The notes under the pieces were generated by a model, which saw only the letters and a program-made list of their open reading frames with translations, was not told where the DNA came from and ran no database searches. Made by a program: the position numbers and the translations under genes. Below are positions 38,676-47,387 of a DNA stretch of 64,000 bases, in pieces. Source of the DNA: an uncultured Pelagibacteraceae bacterium (lineage in GTDB: Bacteria; Pseudomonadota; Alphaproteobacteria; Pelagibacterales; Pelagibacteraceae); contig CACJZT010000006.1 in assembly GCA_902598015.1 (NCBI GenBank), forward strand, positions 1-64,000, given 5' to 3'. Position 1 is the first letter of the stretch. Each line of letters opens with the position of its first letter.

Positions 38676-39457
38676 TAATTTGTAAATATCTTCACATTTT
38701 TATTTGAGTTAATATTAATATCTTTTGTAACTATATCCATTGTAATTATTTGTGCTTTCATAATTGATTTTGCATCTTTTACTATAACATCGTTATATGC
38801 AACAGCAATATTTTCATTCATATTGAGATCAAGGTTTTTGCAAGTAATAATTTTACCATCATATTTTATAATAACATTCTCATAAAATTTAGAATTTTGA
38901 TTATTATAATTATACATTCCATAATCCGAAGTGATAAAAATTGTAGATCTTTCTAATGATGAAATGGTCCCGTTAACTTCTTCAAGATCCAATATATTGC
39001 TATTATCTATATTAGTTTTTCCAAATTTTGCTAATATTTTAAAAATATCTCCATTACTGTTTGAAGTAATATATTCAATATTTTTTGTAAAATTATCTAC
39101 TTTACCAGTTAAACTATCATTCTGTTCTATTTTTTTATATTCTGGATTGGTTAAATGATTAACATTTTTGTTACTCAAATTTTCTGTTTTGATATTAATG
39201 TTTGAATTTCCGATTTTTATATCATTATCGTAATCTATTTCTTTTAAGCTATCTTTATTGCTATTAAATTCCTCCAAAATTTCATTATCCTGTAAATTTT
39301 TTTCTGCTAATTTTTGGTCATCTATACTAAAAACTATATTTCTATCTAAAATTTCTTTTTTTAATGGACCTGAATAAAAGTAAATGAAATATATACCGCC
39401 TAATATTATAAATATTAGTAATAATAAAATTAATTGTAGAAGTGATTTAATGGACAT
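38675..39457 (-). CDS. lptC: LptC/OstA-like LPS export protein with one N-terminal TM
   Basis: N-terminal TM; C-terminal IFITSDYGMYNYNNQNSKFYENVIIKYDGKIITCKNLDLNMNENIAVAYNDVIVKD beta-jellyroll pattern; overlaps lptB. Confidence 0.6.
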   Translation of the reverse strand: MSIKSLLQLILLLLIFIILGGIYFIYFYSGPLKKEILDRNIVFSIDDQKLAEKNLQDNEILEEFNSNKDSLKEIDYDNDIKIGNSNINIKTENLSNKNVNHLTNPEYKKIEQNDSLTGKVDNFTKNIEYITSNSNGDIFKILAKFGKTNIDNSNILDLEEVNGTISSLERSTIFITSDYGMYNYNNQNSKFYENVIIKYDGKIITCKNLDLNMNENIAVAYNDVIVKDAKSIMKAQIITMDIVTKDININSNKNVKIFTN

Positions 39458-40437
39458 TAGTTGATATTTGACTCTAAAATATCGTGCATATGTATAATTC
39501 CAATAGTTTTTTTTATTTTTTTATTTTTATGTACACATAATGAAGTAATTTTTTTTGAGTTCATTATACCTAATGCTGTGGCAGCCAACGTATCTTTGTC
39601 AATACTTAATGGATTTTTTTTCATAACATCTTTTAATTTTAAGTTATGAAATTTATTATATTTTTGAGCAATTCTTTTTAAATCTCCGTCAGTTATAATG
39701 CCTGTTGTTTCGCCATTTTTTTTCTTAACTATCAAAACCCCTAACTTTTTATTCGTTATAATTTTTAATGCATTTTGCATAAACGTATTTTCGTTAACAA
39801 TTGGTAGATCTCTACCTTTAGACATTAGATCTTCGACAGTTTTTAATTTTAAAGATAATGATCCACTTGGGTGAATTTTTTTAAAATCTAATTTTGTAAA
39901 TTTTTTATAATTCATGCATGCGATTGCGATTGCATCTCCAAGCGCTAGTTGTGTAGTTGTTGAAGAAGTTGGCACAATATTTTCTAATCCTGCCTCCTTA
40001 ATTTTTGGCATAAGAAAACCTTTATCACAATTCTTATACAGCAATGAATCTCTTTTTGATGTTATCCCAATTAGTTTTATGTTTTTATTTCTTGATGTAT
40101 ATTGAATTATATTTTTTAACTCTTGACTTTGACCACTATTACTAATTAAAATCACTATATCATTTGAGGTTATCTGGCCTAAATCGCCGTGACTTGCATC
40201 ACTAGCGTCCAAGAAAAAAGATGGTGTACCTGTAGACGAAAAAGTAGCAGCCCATTTTCGGGCTATAATTCCACTTTTACCTACACCAGATATAATTATT
40301 TTACCGTTCTTACAACTCAAAATACATTTAACAATTTCAAAAAAGCTTTTATTAATAGATTGTTTTAAATTTTTTAATGCATTTATTTCAAACTCAATTA
40401 CATCCCTTCCTATTTTTTGAATTTTCTTATTATTCAT
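39457..40437 (-). CDS. kdsD: Arabinose-5-phosphate isomerase (KpsF/GutQ family, SIS + 2 CBS)
   Basis: KIIISGVGKSGIIARKWAATFSSTGTPSFFLDASDASHGDLG, CBS repeats. Confidence 0.94.
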   Translation of the reverse strand: MNNKKIQKIGRDVIEFEINALKNLKQSINKSFFEIVKCILSCKNGKIIISGVGKSGIIARKWAATFSSTGTPSFFLDASDASHGDLGQITSNDIVILISNSGQSQELKNIIQYTSRNKNIKLIGITSKRDSLLYKNCDKGFLMPKIKEAGLENIVPTSSTTTQLALGDAIAIACMNYKKFTKLDFKKIHPSGSLSLKLKTVEDLMSKGRDLPIVNENTFMQNALKIITNKKLGVLIVKKKNGETTGIITDGDLKRIAQKYNKFHNLKLKDVMKKNPLSIDKDTLAATALGIMNSKKITSLCVHKNKKIKKTIGIIHMHDILESNIN

Positions 40438-41048
40438 TAATGAGACCAAATATCAGAAGTAAAGGATGCCAGATCTAAATCAACTCTACAATTAATAAAT
40501 TTAATTGCATCATTATATAAGCGATCTCTTTTTTCTCTGATTAAAATTTTTTTTAAACCTTCATAAATTTTATGAAGGTAAATTACATCTTTAGCACAGT
40601 ATTGCAGTTGTTTATCAGATAATTCACCACCAAAATCTGATGATTGAAGATTTTTACTTATATCATTATTAGTAAATTCTTTAATCAAATCTTTTAATCC
40701 ATGTTTGTCACTGTAGCTTCTAGCAATTTTACTCATAACTTTCGTGCAATTCACGTTTTCTACACTTACATTTAAATATTTTTTAATAAACAAGAGGTCT
40801 GCTCTAGCAAAATGAAAAATTTTATTAACACTATTATCGCTCAAAATCTTTTTTAAATTTGGTGCATTGTATTTATCTCTATTCAATTGTACTATGTGTG
40901 CATCATTTTTCCCCGTAGAAATTTGGACTAAACATAGACTATCTCTTTCTACGTTAAGACCCATAAATTCGCAATCTACTGCAATATTGTCACTAAGTAT
41001 TAATTGGTCTGGTAAATCTTCTTTGTGTAATTTAATATCTAAACTCAT
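40437..41048 (-). CDS. rnd: Ribonuclease D-like 3'-5' exonuclease
   Basis: IAVDCEFMGLNVERDSLCLVQIS, KIFHFARADLLFI, QLQYCAKDVIYLHKIY; ATG at 41048 preferred over track start. Confidence 0.88.
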   Translation of the reverse strand: MSLDIKLHKEDLPDQLILSDNIAVDCEFMGLNVERDSLCLVQISTGKNDAHIVQLNRDKYNAPNLKKILSDNSVNKIFHFARADLLFIKKYLNVSVENVNCTKVMSKIARSYSDKHGLKDLIKEFTNNDISKNLQSSDFGGELSDKQLQYCAKDVIYLHKIYEGLKKILIREKRDRLYNDAIKFINCRVDLDLASFTSDIWSH

Positions 41049-41064
41049 TTGAAAGAATATATAT

Positions 41065-42030
41065 ATGAAACAAAAAGAAATTCTACTTTTCGGTGCTACA
41101 GGCCAAATAGGAAGAAATTTGATAAGAAAGTTGTCTAAAAACAACTATAAAATTATAGCAGTAACAAGAAATATTCATCGGGCAGGTTATATTCTCAAAA
41201 CTCAAGCAAATCCAGGTTATCTTGAATTAGTAGAAATAAATAATTTTGACATACGAAGAATAGATGATTTGATTAAAAGATGCTCAATTTGTGTAAATTT
41301 AATTGGAATATTATACGAAAAGAAAAAAGGTCAATTTAAAACTATTCATACGGATTTGCCAGATATGTTGTCTCAACGGATGAGTAAATTTAAAAATGAT
41401 AAATTTATTCATTTATCTTCACTAGGTATTGAGAAAGCATTAGATAGTGAATATGCTAAAAGTAAATTAAATGGAGAAAAAAAGATAGCTCAAAACTTTA
41501 AAAATTCTATTATAATTAAACCTTCAATTGTTTATTCGGTTGATGATAAATTTACGACAAATTTTATGACATTATTAAATAGACTACCATTTATGCCACT
41601 TTATTATGATGGAAAAACTAAATTTAGTCCAATACATGTGTCTGATTTAGTAAACATTTTATATGAAATAATAAATGGAAATTTCAACAAATTAACACTG
41701 GAGTGTATTGGTCCAGAAGTTTTATCTTTTAGGGAGATTATTAATAAGCTTTTAAAATCTATAAAAAAAAAAAGAATTTTATTTCCTTTGCCTTATCCAC
41801 TAGCTAAAATTTCTGCAAAAATATTACAATTATTACCAAATCCTTTATTGACTGAAGATCAATTAAATCTGTTAAAATATGATAATGTTGGCTCTGGGTT
41901 GTATAAGACAAATATTGATCTAGATCTCAAAGCTGAAAAAATATTTGATGTTGAAATAGAAAAATATAGTTATAATTGGAGAACTGGAGGACAATTTACA
42001 AGTAAAAATAACTTAGAAAAGATAAAATGA
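41065..42030 (+). CDS. NAD(P)-binding epimerase-like protein (NDUFA9 type)
   Basis: ILLFGATGQIGRNLIRKLSKNNYKIIAVTRN, FSPIHVSDLVNILYE. Confidence 0.85.
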   Translation: MKQKEILLFGATGQIGRNLIRKLSKNNYKIIAVTRNIHRAGYILKTQANPGYLELVEINNFDIRRIDDLIKRCSICVNLIGILYEKKKGQFKTIHTDLPDMLSQRMSKFKNDKFIHLSSLGIEKALDSEYAKSKLNGEKKIAQNFKNSIIIKPSIVYSVDDKFTTNFMTLLNRLPFMPLYYDGKTKFSPIHVSDLVNILYEIINGNFNKLTLECIGPEVLSFREIINKLLKSIKKKRILFPLPYPLAKISAKILQLLPNPLLTEDQLNLLKYDNVGSGLYKTNIDLDLKAEKIFDVEIEKYSYNWRTGGQFTSKNNLEKIK

Positions 42031-42311
42031 GCTCGTACATTGTTATAGGAATATGCATTTTATTATTATTAGCAGTTGTATATATATCTGCAAAACCAAT
42101 AAGCATGGGCATTGAAGCAAGAAGAGAAATACAGGATCAAAAATCAAATAATAAATCTAAAGATTTAAATTATAGCTCAGATGTTGAAGAAGATATTACC
42201 AATAGCAAAACTAATCTTTCTGATGAAATTATAAAATTAGAAGAGTTAAAAAAGAAAGGTATATTGACGGATGAAGAGTATAAACAAGCAAAAAAAAAAT
42301 TACTCAGCTAA
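42027..42311 (+). CDS. SHOCT-domain membrane protein
   Basis: N-terminal TM; C-terminal LSDEIIKLEELKKKGILTDEEYKQAKKKLL. Confidence 0.75.
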   Translation: MSSYIVIGICILLLLAVVYISAKPISMGIEARREIQDQKSNNKSKDLNYSSDVEEDITNSKTNLSDEIIKLEELKKKGILTDEEYKQAKKKLLS

Positions 42312-42799
42312 GCTGACTTAATTTTTTTCTCTATGAATTTTGGCATTTCCTCATCTTTGTCAACAACTTCTTCCTTCTTACCTTTTGGTTGAAAGACAAT
42401 CATTAAATGTAACGGACAATAGGAGAATTTCTCAACATTTTTTCTACCACAAAAACTTGATTCTTTTTCATCTGGATGTCCTTCCATATATTTGCATGTA
42501 TCTTCTGTCAGTTGTTCAAGAGTTAAATTTTTAGCTGGTTCAAAATTTTTATCTAAAATTAACGATTTAAATTTTCCACGTTTACCTTTAAAATTTAAAT
42601 TAGAAGTTTCATTTTTCTCAGAATTTTTGTTTTGAATTGATGGTCTGGCTTTTATTTTTGATGACAAATTAAGCCTATGAGCTTTTCCTATAACAGCGTT
42701 TCTGGATACACCACCTATAATTACTGCTATCTGGCTAGCAGTTTGCCCCTTGCCCCACAATTCTTTAAGTTTATTAACTTTTTCTTCAGTCCAGCTCAT
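42308..42799 (-). CDS. gcrA: GcrA-type cell-cycle regulator
   Basis: MSWTEEKVNKLKELWGKGQTASQIAVIIGGVSRNAVIGKAHRLNL; C-terminal CGR..YCPLHLMIVFQP. Confidence 0.92.
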   Translation of the reverse strand: MSWTEEKVNKLKELWGKGQTASQIAVIIGGVSRNAVIGKAHRLNLSSKIKARPSIQNKNSEKNETSNLNFKGKRGKFKSLILDKNFEPAKNLTLEQLTEDTCKYMEGHPDEKESSFCGRKNVEKFSYCPLHLMIVFQPKGKKEEVVDKDEEMPKFIEKKIKSA

Positions 42800-42884
42800 A
42801 ATCACTATATTTAGTATAATTTTACTAATTAATAACATCATCTTGCATATGTCACTAACATTAAAAGTTTTATTTTAATTTTTT

Positions 42885-42897
42885 CAACAAATTGTTG
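42885..42897. promoter_or_regulatory. 13-bp perfect palindrome CAACAAATTGTTG in the gcrA/argD intergenic region
   Basis: CAACAA-A-TTGTTG followed by GGTTTTTTTATAACCGGAGGTT. Confidence 0.4.
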
Positions 42898-42963
42898 GTT
42901 TTTTTATAACCGGAGGTTGAATATTTTACCTGTGAAATAAAAAAAAAAAAATTATAAGTAAAT

Positions 42964-44127
42964 ATGAGCGCTTTAGCACCAAATTATAAAAGAAAAAATT
43001 TATCTTTTGTCAAAGGCAAAGGTAGTTATCTAATAACATCAAATGGTAAAAAATATTTAGATTTCGTTCAAGGTATCGCGGTAAATTCATTTGGACATGC
43101 AAATAAAAAACTTATTAATGCAATAAATAAACAATCAAAAAAACTTTGGCATGTATCTAATGCTTTTAAAATACCAGAGGGAGAAAGATTGGCAAAGAGA
43201 TTAGTAGAAAAAACTTTTGCGGACTCTGTTATTTTCCAAAATAGTGGAGCCGAAGCTACAGAAGTAGCAATTAAAGTTGCCAGAAGATATTTTTTCTCAA
43301 TAGGTAAAAAATATAAAAATAGAATTATTTGTATCAAAAATTCATTTCATGGAAGAACAATTGCAGCAATACATGCAAGTGGTTCAAAAAAAATGACAGA
43401 AGGATTTGGACCAAAAGTTCCAGGCTTTGATCATTTTGAATTTGGTGATCACAAAAAACTTAAAAAATTAATTAAAAAAAATACAGCAGCTATTATGATT
43501 GAAACAATCATGGGCGAGGGAGGTATTAAAGTAATTCCAAATTGGTGTATAAAAGCAATTAGAAAAATATGCAATCAAAGAGGAATACTTTTAATACTCG
43601 ATGAGGTTCAGTGTGGCATTGGAAGATCAGGAAAATTTTTTGCTTTTGAATACTCAAAGGTTAAGCCTGATATAGTCCCCATAGCAAAAGGAATTGGAGG
43701 TGGTTTTCCTATTGGTGCAGTTCTAATGACGAATAAAGTTGCAAAAGCCATGACACCAGGTACACATGGTTCAACATTTGGTGGTAACCCACTCGCAATG
43801 GCAGTAGGTAATGCTGTTTTAGATCAAATAAATAGGAATTTATTAATTAATGTAAATAAAATGTCTAAATATTTTATTCATGAGCTTAATGAAATAAAAA
43901 TTAAATATCCCAAGGTGATTAAAGAAGTTAGAGGAGTAGGATTATTAATTGGTTTACAACTTTTTAAGGATCAAACTGAGTTTATAAAAAAATTAATGGA
44001 AAATAAATTATTGACTATTAGAGCAGCTGAAAATGTAATAAGAATTTTACCTCCATTAAATGTAAAAAAAAGTGAAATTGATATAGCTTTAAAAATTATC
44101 AGTAAAGTTTGTAATGAAATAAAATGA
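42964..44127 (+). CDS. argD: Acetylornithine aminotransferase
   Basis: FVQGIAVNSFGHANKKL, NSGAEATEVAIKVARRYF, LILDEVQCGIGRSGKFFAFE, HGSTFGGNPLAMAVGNAVL. Confidence 0.95.
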   Translation: MSALAPNYKRKNLSFVKGKGSYLITSNGKKYLDFVQGIAVNSFGHANKKLINAINKQSKKLWHVSNAFKIPEGERLAKRLVEKTFADSVIFQNSGAEATEVAIKVARRYFFSIGKKYKNRIICIKNSFHGRTIAAIHASGSKKMTEGFGPKVPGFDHFEFGDHKKLKKLIKKNTAAIMIETIMGEGGIKVIPNWCIKAIRKICNQRGILLILDEVQCGIGRSGKFFAFEYSKVKPDIVPIAKGIGGGFPIGAVLMTNKVAKAMTPGTHGSTFGGNPLAMAVGNAVLDQINRNLLINVNKMSKYFIHELNEIKIKYPKVIKEVRGVGLLIGLQLFKDQTEFIKKLMENKLLTIRAAENVIRILPPLNVKKSEIDIALKIISKVCNEIK

Positions 44128-45053
44128 AACACTTTATAAATTTAAAAGATATCCCTAGTAGAGATCTTAGAAAAATAATTGTTGATGCAAAAAAAAGAAA
44201 AAAAAAAAGAAAAAAATTAAATACTTTAGAGCCAGATAAAGGATCACCTCTTAAAGGTAAAATGCTAGTACAAATGTTTGAAAAAGCAAGTTCAAGAACA
44301 AGAATAAGCTTTTATTTAGCCATTAAACAGCTTGGTGGAGGAACACTGACACTTAGATCTAACGAACTTCACCTTGGACAGGGTGGTGAGACGATTGCTG
44401 ACACCGCTAAAATTTTATCTACATATGGCGATGGTTTTATGTTGAGAACTGATGACGATAAAAAAATTGAAGATTTCCAAAAGCATTTAAAAATACCAAT
44501 AATAAATGGTTTAAGTCCATCATCTCATCCAACACAAGTATTATCAGATATTTTTACTGTTGAGGAAATAAAAAAAAAACCAATATCAAAATTAAAAATT
44601 TGCTGGATTGGAGACTCCAATAATGTTTTGGATAGTTTAATTGCAGCATCTGTTAAGTTTTCCTTTAGATTAAGCATTGGATGTCCAAAAAAATTTGCGC
44701 CAGGCAAGAAGGTTAAAGATTGGGTAATTAAAAACAAGAAAAAAATTTTTATTTATCATGACCCAAAAAAAGCAGCTATGGATGCAGATGTAATTTTTTC
44801 TGATAAAGTAATATCTCTAAATGATAAAGTGAACAAAAAAAGAAAAAAACAACATTTTCAAAAATTTAAAATCAAAAAAGAGATTTTTAATTATACAAAA
44901 AAAAATTGTATTTTTTTGCACTGCTTACCAAGAGGAGATGAAGTTGAGGAGAGTGTATTTTTAGGAAAAAATTCCCATGTCTGGCAACAGGCGTTGAATA
45001 GAGTTCATGTTCAAAAAAGTATTCTATTGTATTGCTTTGGAAAACTAAGGTAA
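44124..45053 (+). CDS. argF: Ornithine carbamoyltransferase
   Basis: FEKASSRTRISFYLAIKQLGG, LSTYGDGFMLR, NGLSPSSHPTQVLSDIFT, HCLPRGDEV. Confidence 0.96.
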   Translation: MKHFINLKDIPSRDLRKIIVDAKKRKKKRKKLNTLEPDKGSPLKGKMLVQMFEKASSRTRISFYLAIKQLGGGTLTLRSNELHLGQGGETIADTAKILSTYGDGFMLRTDDDKKIEDFQKHLKIPIINGLSPSSHPTQVLSDIFTVEEIKKKPISKLKICWIGDSNNVLDSLIAASVKFSFRLSIGCPKKFAPGKKVKDWVIKNKKKIFIYHDPKKAAMDADVIFSDKVISLNDKVNKKRKKQHFQKFKIKKEIFNYTKKNCIFLHCLPRGDEVEESVFLGKNSHVWQQALNRVHVQKSILLYCFGKLR

Positions 45054-45584
45054 AGGCAGTGGATTATCTGAATTTTGGTTAAGATATAAAATAACTGATG
45101 CTCTGTCTTTTTCTTTTCTTAATCCAGCAAATGCCATCTTAGTACCCTTAATATAACTTTGAGGTTTCCTTAAATAACCATTCATCTCTTCAAACGTCCA
45201 ATTTTTGTCATATGCTGCCATTGCTTTTGAATATTTATAATCTTGTTTTGATGCAACTTTTCTTCCTATTATACCATACAAAGCAGGCCCAATTTTATTC
45301 TCTCCACCTTTATTTACTAAATGGCAAGCGGAACACTTTTTGAAAACTTTTTCTCCATGAGTAACATCTCCTAATGCAAGTAATGCAGATATATCAACTT
45401 TCTCCTCAATTTTTTCTGCTATTGAACTTGAAACTTGGGTGCTTTCCTGAATATCTACTTTGTATGCAGATTTTTCTGGTTTATCTACATGAAAAGCAAT
45501 GTCTGAAATTTTCCCAATTCCAATTACAAGTAGTGCAATAAGAAGCACAGCTGCAATAATTTTGTTTATTTCAAATGAATCCAT
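45045..45584 (-). CDS. Membrane-anchored c-type cytochrome
   Basis: N-terminal TM, KKCSACHLVNKGGENKIGPALYGIIGRKVASKQDYKYSKAM, GTKMAFAGLRKEKDRA. Confidence 0.92.
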   Translation of the reverse strand: MDSFEINKIIAAVLLIALLVIGIGKISDIAFHVDKPEKSAYKVDIQESTQVSSSIAEKIEEKVDISALLALGDVTHGEKVFKKCSACHLVNKGGENKIGPALYGIIGRKVASKQDYKYSKAMAAYDKNWTFEEMNGYLRKPQSYIKGTKMAFAGLRKEKDRASVILYLNQNSDNPLPLP

Positions 45585-45650
45585 TGTCTCTTTTTAATAT
45601 GATCGTGTATCATGTTAAACAAAATTTGTAAGAAATTTAATTTATAAATT

Positions 45651-45667
45651 TGCGTCTCAAAGACGCA
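45651..45667 (+). promoter_or_regulatory. Perfect 7-bp hairpin TGCGTCT-CAA-AGACGCA upstream of kdsB
   Basis: Inverted repeat read directly; ends 13 nt before the kdsB ATG. Confidence 0.5.
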
Positions 45668-45680
45668 TAAATACGAATAA

Positions 45681-46415
45681 ATGAGCAATACAATTATAAT
45701 AATTCCTTCGCGATTAGCAGCATCAAGACTCCCTCGAAAGCCATTAATAAAAATTAATAATAAAACTCTAATTATGCATGTATATGAAAAAGCTATACGA
45801 AGCCAAATTGGAGAGGTTTATGTTGCAACATGTGATGAGGAAATTGCCTCAGAAGTAAGAAAAAATGGAGGTAAATTTATAATGACTGACATAAATCACA
45901 CAACTGGAACAGATAGAGTATTTGAGGCCTCTCAGAAATTAGATTTAAAAGATATAGATTTTATTATGAATATCCAGGGCGATGAACCAATGATCAATCC
46001 ATTAGATATTAAAAATTTAAATAAATTATCTAAGGAAAAAAACTTAAATATTTCAACATTAGCTTACAACATTGAGAAAAATGAAGATTATAATAACGAA
46101 AATATTGTAAAAGTTATTACAAAAAATAAGATATCCGATAACTCAATGTCGGAAGCTTTGAACTTTCATCGAGTAATTAAAGAAGATCGCTATGACAATA
46201 TATACCAGCATTTTGGGATATACCTATATAATTATTCAGCTTTAAAAAAGTTTGTTAATTTAAAAAAAAGTAAAAATGAAATCAAAAAAAGACTGGAACA
46301 ACTAAGAGCAATCGATAATAATATGAAAATCGATGTGCTATTGGCAAATTATTTTTCTTCTGGAATTGATACTAAAAAAGATCTAGAAAAATACATAAAT
46401 TTATTGAATAAATAA
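45681..46415 (+). CDS. kdsB: 3-deoxy-manno-octulosonate cytidylyltransferase
   Basis: IIPSRLAASRLPRKPLIKI, NIQGDEPMINP, YQHFGIYLYNYSALKKF. Confidence 0.95.
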   Translation: MSNTIIIIPSRLAASRLPRKPLIKINNKTLIMHVYEKAIRSQIGEVYVATCDEEIASEVRKNGGKFIMTDINHTTGTDRVFEASQKLDLKDIDFIMNIQGDEPMINPLDIKNLNKLSKEKNLNISTLAYNIEKNEDYNNENIVKVITKNKISDNSMSEALNFHRVIKEDRYDNIYQHFGIYLYNYSALKKFVNLKKSKNEIKKRLEQLRAIDNNMKIDVLLANYFSSGIDTKKDLEKYINLLNK

Positions 46416-46419
46416 CAAT

Positions 46420-47250
46420 ATGAAAATTGTTTACCAAGGAATTGCTGGAAGTTATAGTGAGAGTTGTGCAAAACATATGTTTCCAAATATAGAGACCATT
46501 CCTTGCAAAACTTTCGATGAATGTTTTGAAAAAGCACATAAAGATAGCAATATTAGAGCAATCATACCAGAGTCCAATAAAACTACAGGAAACATTGGAG
46601 TAGAATATTTAATATTTAAACATAGGTTAAATATTTATGAGGAATTTTTTTTCCCAATCAATCATAATTTAATTGGTATAAAAGGATCAAAATTAAAAGA
46701 CATTAAAAATGTTTATTCCCATGCTCAAGCGTTAAGTCAAGCATCAGAATTTATAAAAAAAAATAAATTCTTTGCCAATGTTAGAGCTGATACAGCAGGA
46801 TCAGCAAAATACATCTCAGAAGAGAAAGATAAAACAAAAGGTGCAATTGCATCAAAATTAAGTGCTAAAATTTATAATTTAGATATTTTAAAAGAAAATA
46901 TTCAAGATGATAATGATAACTACACAAGATTTCTGATAATGGGTAAAGATATAATTCAGCCAGAGATTGATAAAAATAATTTTATTACATCTTTTTTATT
47001 TAAACTAAGAGATAAGCCAGCAGCTTTATATTCTGCTTTATCTGGTTTCGCTATTAATGGAGTGAATATGACCAAACTTCAAAGTTTCCCTGAAAAAAAT
47101 TCATTTTCATCTTTCTTTTTTCTGTGTGATATCGATGGACACTTAGATGATAAAAAAATAAAAAATTCATTAGAGGAATTGGCTTTTCATTGCGAAGATA
47201 TGCACGTTTTAGGTGTTTATAAAGCACACGAATTTAGAGAAAAAAAATAA
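46420..47250 (+). CDS. pheA: Prephenate dehydratase with ACT domain
   Basis: YQGIAGSYSESCAKHMFP, IIPESNKTTGNIG, YTRFLIMG, KPAALYSALSGFAINGVNMTKLQSFP. Confidence 0.93.
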   Translation: MKIVYQGIAGSYSESCAKHMFPNIETIPCKTFDECFEKAHKDSNIRAIIPESNKTTGNIGVEYLIFKHRLNIYEEFFFPINHNLIGIKGSKLKDIKNVYSHAQALSQASEFIKKNKFFANVRADTAGSAKYISEEKDKTKGAIASKLSAKIYNLDILKENIQDDNDNYTRFLIMGKDIIQPEIDKNNFITSFLFKLRDKPAALYSALSGFAINGVNMTKLQSFPEKNSFSSFFFLCDIDGHLDDKKIKNSLEELAFHCEDMHVLGVYKAHEFREKK

Positions 47251-47283
47251 TTAACTTTATTGTAGATTAGAAAAAATTATTGT

Positions 47284-47289
47284 TATAAT
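47284..47289 (+). promoter_or_regulatory. -10 element TATAAT for SRP RNA
   Basis: Exact TATAAT, 6 nt before the first G of the RNA. Confidence 0.6.
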
Positions 47290-47295
47290 ACATTT

Positions 47296-47383
47296 GGAGG
47301 CCTTCCAGGTGGGATTACCATGAACTCCCCCAGACTTGAAAAAGAGCAAGGGTAATGAGTTTTTTCCAGGTTGGTTGGTCTCC
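47296..47383 (+). ncRNA. ffs: Small bacterial SRP RNA (4.5S-like)
   Basis: Closing helix GGAGGCC/GGTCTCC; apical domain IV CCCCCAGA-CTT-GAAA-AAG-AGCAAGGG with GNRA tetraloop and CAGA/AGCA symmetric loop; upstream of dnaX-ebfC-recR as is common. Confidence 0.85.
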
Positions 47384-47387
47384 TATT

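Noticed and set aside
44189-44216. Poly-A tracts in argF (A8-G-A11-G-A7) as a programmed slippage site
   Set aside because: Encodes an N-terminal Lys/Arg stretch; slippage would abolish the enzyme and there is no family precedent, so best read as AT bias
47355-47387. Upstream extension of dnaX to 47355
   Set aside because: Lies inside the SRP RNA; MTIKSQVLALKYRPQTF is the expected N-terminus
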